Assembly: GCA_026225945.1 (NCBI GenBank)
Contig: JAMJFZ010000694.1
Span: 310,001 to 374,000 of the forward strand
Length of the DNA stretch: 64,000 bases
DNA from: Cricetomys ansorgei
Lineage: Eukaryota; Chordata; Mammalia; Rodentia; Nesomyidae
Reading direction: 5' to 3'
The notes below the pieces were generated by a model. It saw only the letters and a program-made list of their open reading frames with translations, was not told the DNA's origin and searched no databases. Made by a program: the position numbers and the translations under genes. Of the stretch, positions 55,432 to 64,000 are shown in pieces (position 1 is the first letter of the stretch; every line of letters starts with the position of its first letter).

Positions 55432-56091
55432 TGTGGGACTGTCATAGAGCTAAGAGTGGGTTGAAGCTGGTTTGGAACCCCACATCATCCCAGGAGATGA
55501 GAATGGTAGGCGTTCGGCTGCTCCTCATTTTAGCCCTGGCCAGAACCCAGCTAAATATTAAATATTGCCTGCTTCACAGAAGCAAAGGAATGTGGCTTGG
55601 TTGGTGCTTACCTGCGCTGTAGCTGGAAGCCTAAGGATGATCGTCCATTACTGATAAGTTACCTTCCTCTTTTTCCCTGTGAGACCACACCTTATGCAGA
55701 AGGTGGCCTTGTAAGACCTTGATGCTAAGACTTGAGCTCCACTTGCAATTAAGGCTACTCTAATATCTTTGTCTTAACAAATGGATCCCAACCCTGGGTA
55801 CCAAAGACCCTCCCCTACTTGTGGCCCTATAAATGTACCCTACACCTCGCATTAAAATAGAGATGCCCCCTGAAGCACGTCCCAATTGTCTGTACTCATC
55901 TGACTCACTGGAGGTCTGCCAAGGACAAGGCAGGACGCTATAAACTCATGGCCGCCCTGCCACTCTGTGTCCCCCCACTTCGTCTGTCTGCCTGGATTCA
56001 GCCCATGGGTGGCTGCCGACCTCAGGCAGGGTACCTGTGGCTGGGACACACAAGTGGCAAACACAAAGATTTCCAAAACCCTGGGACTACA
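55432..56091 (+). mobile_element. Solo LTR in L1, perfect 6-bp TSD (copy 2)
   Basis: A 660-bp element, TGTGGGACTG...GGGACTACA, flanked by GAACTC at 55426-55431 and 56092-56097. It confirms the boundaries inferred in copy 1. Confidence 0.88.
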
Positions 56092-57550
56092 GAACTCAAG
56101 AGACTAGGTAGCAAGAAAACAATCTAATTATTAAGTGGGGTATAGATCTAAACAAAGAATTCACAAGAGGAATCTCAAATGGCTGAGAAACAACTCAAGA
56201 AATGTTTGGCATCCTCAGCCATTAAGGAAATGTACATCAAAACCACTTTGAGATTACTTGTTACAGTGGTCAGAATGGCTAAGATCAATAACTCAAATGA
56301 CAGCTCATGCTATTTAAAGAGATGACATGAACTTTGCAGGCAAATAGATGGAACTAGAAAAAAATGGTCCTGAGTGAAGTAACCCACTTGCAGAACGACA
56401 GACATGGTATGCAATCATATGTGGATACTAACTGCTAAGCAAATGGTATTAGTATCCACAGACATAGAAAACTACACAACAAGAAGGGATCCAGTTGGAA
56501 CACAGGGCTCTCCCTGATAAAGTGGAAATTGAACAGAGGGTGCATGTAGGGTGTGGGAGGATATGAGTGGGAGCAGAGTGGACCAGAGAGGAGAGGAATG
56601 AATGGAGAAAATATGATGACAGATGACAGATGACAGGAAGTGGGAGAAGATTAGGGGCAATCAGGAGAACCAGTGTAGTGGAAACTGACAGGAATCTATG
56701 AGATTCTAGCAAGGATCCCTAGTAATCAGAGATAGAGAGCCTGAATAGGCTATCTCCTGTGGTCAGGCAAGTCTTCCAGTGCTAAGACTGGGACACCATG
56801 CCAGCCACAAAACCTCCGACTTATGGCCTATCTAACCTGCAAGATTCTTATTGACAACAGTAAGGCAGAACCCCATACAAAAGGAGGGAGCCCCGCCTGA
56901 AACTGCAGGACAGGACAGGAACTAGAGACTGGATAAGAGGAGACAATTTCTAATGATGTCATGCTCTGCTCATATATTGGTATCTAACCCAGTCCTCACC
57001 AGAGAGGCACCCCTCTGCAGCTAAGAGGAGCATCTGGAGAGGCCCAGGGCAAACATCATGCAGAGATCAGGAAACCACATGGAAAAGGGAGAGAAGGGAT
57101 GGCAGAAACCATATGGGCTGGTGACAGCAGAAGGAAAAGCCCCACATTGTCAACTGAGTAGCACTTTTAGGGGTCCACAGAGACTGAAGCCATAGACTCA
57201 GAACACATAGGATCCCCTAAATATATCTCATGGCTGTTTGGATTGGTGTCCCTCAAAACTTCTACAGGCTGGAGTGGGGATGTCTCTATTATACCTGCCC
57301 TTGAGACTCTTTTTCTCTTGCTTGGTTGCCTGGCCCACCCTTGATGTAAGGATTGGTACTTGGCCTCTTTTCATCCCACTATGCCATGCCCTTGATTGTG
57401 CTGTTATCCTGGGGGTGGGGGGAGAGAAAAGGGGGATGTTTGTGGGTGGTGATGGGGGAGATGGGGACAGCTTGGAGAGTGGAGGTAGGGGAGGAAGGGG
57501 GCCAGAATTATTCTATAAGTTGTTATGAGAGAAGCAAAAACTCTTTTAAA
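56092..57550 (+). mobile_element. LINE-1 3' end (copy 2)
   Basis: Counterpart of 3454-4907, with the same disrupted ORF2 tail and G-rich 3' UTR tract (57408-57500). Confidence 0.85.
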
Positions 57551-57562
57551 AAGTTATTTATG

Positions 57563-57701
57563 CTGGTCTGTGGTGGTACAGGTCTTTAATCCCAGCAGAG
57601 ACAGACAGATATCTGAGTCTGAGGCCATCCGGTCTACTGAGTGAGTTTAAAAACAGCTAGAGTTACGACAGAGAAACCCTGCCTCAAAAAAACAAAAATC
57701 A
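57563..57701 (+). mobile_element. B1 SINE with TSD (copy 2)
   Basis: Same insertion as 4920-5059. AAGTTATTTATG flanks both sides (the right copy at 57702-57713). Confidence 0.9.
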
Positions 57702-57839
57702 AAGTTATTTATGTCGATGGGTGTGGAGCTTTAAATGAGATTGGCCCTTGGGGCTCATAGATTTGAAAGCTTGGTCACCAGGGAGTAACTATTTGAAAGG
57801 ATTAGGAAGTAACAGCTTTGTAAAAGAAAATGTGTCAGT

Positions 57840-58660
57840 GGGGTGGGCCCTGAAGTTTCAGGTGCCCATTCTAAGCACAGAGCTCTCTTCCTGCTGCCTG
57901 CAGATCTGGGTGTGGAACTCTCAGGTAGTTCTCTAGCACCATGTCTGCCTCCATGATGAAAATAGACTACATCGCTGAAACTATAAGTAAGCCCCAATTA
58001 AATGCTTTCTTTTATAATAGCTGCCTTGATCGTGGTGTTTCTTCACAGCAATAGAACAGTCACTAGGACTCAAGTTGGTACTACAAGTGTAGTATTGTTG
58101 TGACAGCCCTGACCATGCTACTGCTTTTCTAAATGAGGTCTTTGGGACTTTGGATTGGGAAAGCAGTTTAATGTTTAAGCGGGGCCTAATGGTCCACAGT
58201 AATTGGAGAATGGAAGATAGTGAAGCTGAGAGCAATGTAGATTATAATGTTGCAGCTCAAGAATTTTCAAAGGGGAAAATATTAATAAGGGGCCTAGAGA
58301 CCTTTCTTGTGATATTTTGTCAAAGAATGTGGCTGCTTTTTCCCTTTGTGCTAAAAATCTGACTTAGGCTAAGTTGAAGACTTTTGGATTAATGGTTGTC
58401 TTAGTAAGAGTTAATATTGCTTTGTGGAACACCACAAACAAAGAAACTAAGAGAGGAAAGGGTTTTTCCACTTATACTTCCACAGCACTGTTCATCATTT
58501 AAGAAAGTCAGGTCAGGAACTCAAGCCAGGCAGGATCCTGGAGGCAGGGACTGATGCATGGAGGAGTGCTGCTTACTGGTTTGCTTCCATGTCTTTGTTC
58601 AGCCTACTCTCTTATAGAAGCCAGGACCACCAAGCCAGGTATGGCACCAGCCACTAAGAC
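57840..58660 (+). repeat. R1 and R2 rodent repeats (copy 2)
   Basis: Counterpart of 5200-6010: CTGCCTGCAGATCTGGGTGT, AAGTTGGTACTACAAG and ATGGAGGAGTGCTGCTTACT. The 156-codon frame at 58554-59024 begins in R2 and is not a gene. Confidence 0.6.
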
Positions 58661-59393
58661 CAGGTGTTTTTCAAGGCTGCTCCTGCATGAATGTGCAGAG
58701 AGGCTATTGTGTAAATCTGTGAAGGTGAAGCCTGGACTGCTTTGGAGACCCCAAGATGTGGGAGATGCCACTGTCGTGGGATGTTTGCCAAGGGGAGCCA
58801 CTAACAGGGAGTGGGACCAACCCAAGAGAGAGAAGTGTGTTTCATTCAATAAAGCTGAAAGTAATTGGAGGGCTGAAGAAAGCTTTGACATCAGATATGG
58901 AGAGCAGAGTTTGGAGTTTTCCCTGACAGTTTTCCATCTTACTTTGGTCCAATATTTCCTCACTATGCTCCCTTTCCTCCTTTTTGAAATGTTAATATAT
59001 ATTTTCTATGCTATAGTATGTTAGAAGTATGTGATGTTCTTTTAGATTTTGCTTTTGCAGAGGTTGCACTTAAAAGATTGCCTTGAGTCTCAGAAGAAAC
59101 TTTGAAGTTTAGATATTTAAACCATATTGAGACTGTGATAGAATATGGGGACTTTTGAAATTGTACTAAATGCATTTGTGCATTATTCTAAGACTACAAG
59201 CCTAAGAGGGCTGGGGAGTGGAATGTGGTTTGAATAAGAATGCCTCTTATATGCTCTTAGATTAGAATTCTTGGTCAACAGGGAGTCTCTATCTTTCTGC
59301 AGCCTGTGTATCTGGATGTAGAACTCTCAACTTCTCCACCAGCATGATGCCTGCCTATGTGCCTCCATGCTTCCTGCAATGCAGATGATGAAC

Positions 59394-59756
59394 TGTATTA
59401 TGAATTACCCAAAGCTGCCTGACCACATTTCAGAAACTTGCTTGGCCATATTCCAAGACCCCTGTTCCCTGGAACTCACACAACCCCACACCCTATTCCA
59501 ACTCCAATGGCTTCACCCACTACCCACACCCTTCCCTACCTCCAATTACCTTGCCATTGCTGAACCACACTTTCACCTGTGGCCAGGTGTAGACCTATGT
59601 GCGTGCTTCATACAACCCACCATCCCTTTATAAGACAACCTGGCAGACTCCTACTGTCTCTTTCCTTCCCCACTCCAAAGCACTTCATGTCTCTCCCCAC
59701 CTCAATAAAGCTCTTGCCTGAGACCCTAGAGCATGGTGTCATGCCCATTTCTATCA
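59394..59756 (+). mobile_element. Solo LTR nested in R1 repeat (copy 2)
   Basis: Counterpart of 6740-7106: TGTATTATG...TCTATCA with AATAAAGCTCTTGCCTGAGA near 59704. Confidence 0.7.
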
Positions 59757-59849
59757 GACTACCTTCTAAAAGTCCAAGCAAGCCCCAATTACATTTCTTT
59801 TGTAAGAGCTGTTTGGGCATGGTGTCACCTCACAGCAACAGATTGAGAG

Positions 59850-60140
59850 GACCCGCACCCCCTAGTGGTGGACGGCACTGACCTTGCCTCTCTGCTTACT
59901 GTCAAGTACTCACTTTCCCGGAAGCCCCTGGCTTCCTCCCAAGATGACAGCCAATCAAGTATTCAGATCCCGACCAATCAGAAGGATCCCATTGGTACCA
60001 CCTATTTGGTTGAAAAGGCACTACATGGCCAGCTTTCGAGGTCGCCATGTTTTTTTAATTGAACAGCTCTGATGTCAGTATATAACCCATGGAAAATAAA
60101 CTGCTTTTTATGGCCATACACATATCTCTCAGTGTCTACT
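59850..60140 (+). mobile_element. LTR-like element (copy 2)
   Basis: Counterpart of 7200-7500, with GAAAATAAACTGCTTTTTAT. Confidence 0.55.
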
Positions 60141-60619
60141 TGGAGCTATTAGCATGAACCCAACAAGATCACAGACCAAAACAAATGTATGTCTTCAGGA
60201 GATGGCAATTTTTGAGACTACAGTTTGTGGTTCATAGGTTCTAAGGCAGAAGTTGGCCACAGTGGGAAGCACTGAAGTAGGGGGGCTTGATATGCAGAAA
60301 GAAGGAGCTAAGAAATTGTAGGAAAATGCCTTTGTTGTGATTTCTATAGGTAGATGTTATAAATTTTTATACGCACAGAAAGTGATGGATGGAGTTTAGA
60401 TGCATGCACGCTGGCGAGTTTTGTAGGAAAGGTGTATTAGTTACAGGGGAAGGACACTGAATCGGGTAGAACAGGACCCTGTAGGCAGAGAGAAAGAGGG
60501 AGAGAGAAAGAGAGGTAAAGAAAGAAAGGCAAAAGAGAAAGAGACAAAAGTCCCAAATTCCACGAGGTTATATGGGACTGATGATGAAGGACACATACCT
60601 TTCTGGGGACAGGTACAGG

Positions 60620-62494
60620 GCTCAAGGGGCAGTACTAGGCCAGAGAGTGGGAGTGTTGGGAGTGTGGGGGCTGGCTGAGCTCCAGGATCTCTAGGCAGCT
60701 CTGGGCAATTCACAACATTCTCCCCTTGTGGCAGTCGAGTCCAGCTCTAGTCTGCACGAAGGTTCCTCAGTCTCCATGAAGGAGGATAAACAATGAAAGT
60801 TATGACAAATGAACACAGTATTTCATTCTTCTATGGGACCCAATATGGCACACTTTTCCCACTTTGAAAATGACACATACAGAATGCTTCAGAAATGAAA
60901 CGCAGAATTTTTGATAGAATAATTAACAGTATACATATTAAGAAGAGAAAGGGAAAAGAGAGACTGAAAATGCACATTGCCAAGGGGAAAGTCACACCGA
61001 AGGAGGCTGCCACAGAAAAAAATCTTTTCTGTAGCTTAAAAGGCCGAAGCACCTTTTAAGGTATGCAGACGTCGCTCAAGTCTTGGAAGGAGCCAGTTTG
61101 ATACGTAGATGACAGTCCACAAGCAGACGCCAGTCATGTCTCATCAGGAGCCATCATGATATGCAGGCGTCAGTCTAGGATGGAGACAGTGCCCTTCCTC
61201 CTTCAGCCTGCAAGCTCTGAGGTTATTTTAAAAAACATTTGACACAATGACCCATTAATGGTTGGATGCTCCTGTTGGCTAAATTCAGCTCTTTTGGTGC
61301 GGATTCATTCATTCATCCAGGTGTGCTAATTTTCCTTTTAGCTTCTATTAGTTAAAGGCTTATTTATCTCTTCCTGGGAATACCGACATCCTCCCCAGGG
61401 ATGGCTTTTATGATATGCTAGCAGTATACATAGGTAGCTCCTGCAAATGCAGGACTACAAAGCCTTCAATATTTTCAAGTAAAATGGCTGCATCCCTTTC
61501 TCAGCCAACAACAACCAGCTCGGGTAGGCAATGTAGACATTATTATTGATGAAAGGCTTTTTGTCGCCATTACAGCAAAGAAGGGAGGCAAAACAGCTGA
61601 TGAGTCAAAAATTCCTTAGCCAGAGAATCTGGATCTCTGTCATGCAGACTCCATCCAGCGTTAGGGATATTCATGGGCCTCATCACACCGTTTTGTTATT
61701 AAAAAGGAAAGTAGCAGCCTGCCTGGTAAGGTAGGAATTGGGGCAAGTTGTTTTACTTGACCAGGGTCTGTGAATGAACCAAAAAATCAAGAGTGGGCAA
61801 TTTGCTGCATCCAATTAGGGCAACAGTGATGTAAGCTCTTTGATAGCTGACATTAGATTGAACCATCTGAGTTGATGGATCTATCTGTTGATAGATATAG
61901 TTCTATTTGGCCTTTAAATAAGTACCCCTTTTGATATGACAATAGCCATTACATAAGTTATTATGTCTCCAATATCAAGGCAGTTTTCTTTTGACTAAAG
62001 ATTTCAGCCTGGGTGAATGGGACATCGTATTCTCTTACTGCTTCCTGTTGAGATTGTAGCATTGTAAGTCAGGAGCCCAGGAAGCTGGTAATTTAGTCAA
62101 AACCTGGGGAGGGGGTCAGGCAATGGGGTATTCATCAGAAGCATCCTCTTCACTCATCCAGCTGAGTGGACAGGAATGGCATCTGCTGAACTGGTCTGGT
62201 CTATATCAGCTCTCAGCAAGGTCAGGGCTTGTAACTTGAGCACAGAGCTGATTTGAGGCAGTGTCTGTCAGCTGAGTAGAAATTTGTTAAAACATATGCT
62301 TGGAACATAGATTACAGTTTAGGAAACTTAAAGGAAAATCTTACATTTGGAACTTTTATGTCCATGGTCTTGGCAGTGGTGAGGGGAAAGGTTCCCAAGC
62401 CCAGGGAAAGAGAGATAAATCATACTCTCATGAGTGAGCAGATTAGAAAAACTTAAGTCTGGAGTCTGACCTGTGGGAGGTGGATCCAAGTCAA
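60620..62494 (-). mobile_element. Decayed ERV interior, minus strand (copy 2)
   Basis: Counterpart of 7990-9887, with the same minus-strand retroviral text near 61980-62180. No open retroviral frame. Confidence 0.6.
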
Positions 62495-63745
62495 CTTCCT
62501 GAATCGCTCAAGAAATTTAAGATTACAAAAAGAGGTAGATACTTTAGGTTACCATTGTTGTCTGTACTGAATTGCAGACTATATCTTGAAGTCATGTTCT
62601 GAGATACATATTATAGAGAAAGCAGCTAATAAAGCAGTTGGAACAGACTTATGAGTGGAGCAGATCCATTCCTTTAGAGTCATCAAAACCCATGACCGTG
62701 GGCCAAAAGCATGAACATTCTGCGTATCTAGAGAGTGGGGTATACAAACTGGGCAGAAACGTTATAGCCTGGTGAGAAGAATCTCCACGTCTACATTTTG
62801 AAGACAAATAACCAAAGGGAATTTAAAATCACGTAAGAGTGGTACCAGTTTATCAGAACCATTAAGAACATTCATCCAGAATTTTGTCAATGTTGAAACT
62901 CTAAGCCTTTGATATCCAAATATAACCAATCATTTATATATCTTAATACCTTTACAACTTGTATCTATAGATCTTAAATTGTATTTTAGATCCTCAGAAC
63001 TTGCATAGGCTTTTGTTTAATCATTTACCATGAGAGAGGTATAGGCATTGTAAGGCAAACTCCTTTGAATATCCAATCTTTTGTATCCTAATACCTTTAC
63101 AAATTGTAGCTGTATATCTTCTTTAAGATCTTTACAACCTGTACAGACCCTTACCTAATCATGGAACTGGTAGATGCTTGTTACTCTTAAAACTATAGTT
63201 AGTTATCAAGCCATCAGGGATCTGAGAAAGGATAAATTATGTAATCTAGATGGTCTGTGTATCCACTAACTAGTGGTTCCCTGGGGTCCTGGAGTTCACT
63301 GGGGACAAATGTCATCTGATGTGCAGAAGTATAACAGTATTTCATCTTCAGTTGTCATACAGAAAGGAGCAGGAGCAGGCCTCTGGCTGCCCAGGTCTGA
63401 AATTTTTTTTTCCTATGGGAAGAATTAGGGGAAACTGGGTCTAACCCTGGCTAGGCAGAGTAAAGCAGCTAACCCAAATGTGTCCGCAGTTAGTGCAGAG
63501 CATGGTGGCAGGTGAGACATAAGGCAGTTTCACCAAGTGGTTAGTTTTACCACAATCCAGGTGGATTCTTCACTATAGAGCCTTGTCAACTTCTTGGAGA
63601 CCTCAAGGGTTATCATTAGGAATGGCCACTGTTTATTGTGGAAAGCTTAAACATTTAAATGCCATATTCAGCAGATATCTGGGAGTTTTGAGGACCATAA
63701 TCTATCTCTTGAGCATATCTGTAATCTATTAAGTATATCTACATA
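62495..63745. other. AT-rich sequence, probably ERV-derived, no gene
   Basis: A degenerate ~145-bp direct repeat is visible (about 62908-63055 and 63065-63185; TTAATACCTTTACAACTTGT versus CTAATACCTTTACAAATTGT). No recognised gene. Confidence 0.4.
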
Positions 63746-63754
63746 GATATATGT

Positions 63755-63758
63755 AGAT

Positions 63759-63793
<35 letters not shown>

Positions 63794-63796
63794 CAC
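63755..63796. repeat. (CA)n(TA)n microsatellite
   Basis: A run of 13-14 CA units followed by TATATATATATA. Confidence 0.95.
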
Positions 63797-64000
63797 GTAT
63801 ATTAACCATATATTGTTTTTTGGTTGCTTGTTTTAGATTTAAATTTGAAAACACATATGGAGTCAAATGAGGCTTACATTTGGAATTAATTAGTATTCTG
63901 CATGACTAGAATATATCACAAGAGATCAAATAAAACTTATTTTTGGAATTAATTGTATCAGTACTCTGTATTATTTAAGTATGTATCTGAACATATTAAA

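Larger units (their letters stand above)
52586..62494 (+). repeat. Large direct duplication, copy 2 (~9.9 kb)
   Basis: This is the partner of 1-9887 in direct orientation. Similarity to the start of the window begins near 52586, just after a purine-rich and TG-rich stretch, and ends near 62494. Differences include a much longer TA/CA tract at 53098-53160, an extra 7-bp GATGACA-type unit near 56628, and a premature stop in the L1-derived frame near 55352. Those are ordinary neutral differences between non-functional copies. Confidence 0.93.

Noticed and set aside
58554..59024. A 156-codon plus-strand frame
   Set aside because: It begins in a dispersed rodent repeat. The counterpart in copy 1 is shorter and frame-shifted.

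Overview
The window looks like nuclear DNA of a muroid rodent (mouse, rat or relative). It is rich in degenerate B1, B2/B3 and B4-type SINEs, rodent LINE-1 pieces, a URR1-like hAT remnant and many retroviral LTRs, with (TG)n, (TA)n and (TCTA)n microsatellites. I cannot fix the species. I saw no fresh ID elements, which weakly argues against a typical rat interval. No intact protein-coding gene is visible. The reading frames present are short and fall inside repeats or low-complexity DNA.

Layout. (1) 1-9.89 kb and 52.59-62.49 kb are two direct copies of one 9.9-kb segment, about 95% alike by eye. Each copy holds a minus-strand solo LTR with TSD, an old L1 split by a second solo LTR with TSD, a B1 with TSD, unclassified rodent repeats, two further LTRs and a decayed minus-strand retroviral interior. 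(2) 10.8-24.2 kb and 39.2-41.9 kb carry an unidentified repeat, called X here. It has a ~1-kb 'head' and a ~2.09-kb 'body' in head-body-head order with a period near 3.0-3.15 kb. An old ~8.4-kb provirus (10.96-19.32 kb) sits inside one X unit. (3) 24.2-39.2 kb is ordinary intergenic DNA with SINEs and microsatellites. It has one GC-rich, promoter-like spot at 27.2-27.55 kb with an ATTGG/CCAAT box, a GC box and a good minus-strand splice donor. (4) 42.2-48.76 kb is the least ordinary part: a long, strongly degenerate array with a 30-bp period, apparently in three blocks, each introduced by a related ~200-bp leader. (5) 48.8-52.6 kb holds microsatellites, a well-formed LTR and a third copy of the minus-strand LTR lying 291 bp before the second big duplicate.

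Functionally the window reads as a repeat-built intergenic or gene-poor region. Nested insertions and target-site duplications give a relative chronology: L1 first, then the LTRs, then the 9.9-kb duplication, then microsatellite change. The best candidates for something undescribed are the leader-plus-30-bp-array composite and the 3-kb X repeat. All calls rest on reading the sequence; no database search was possible.
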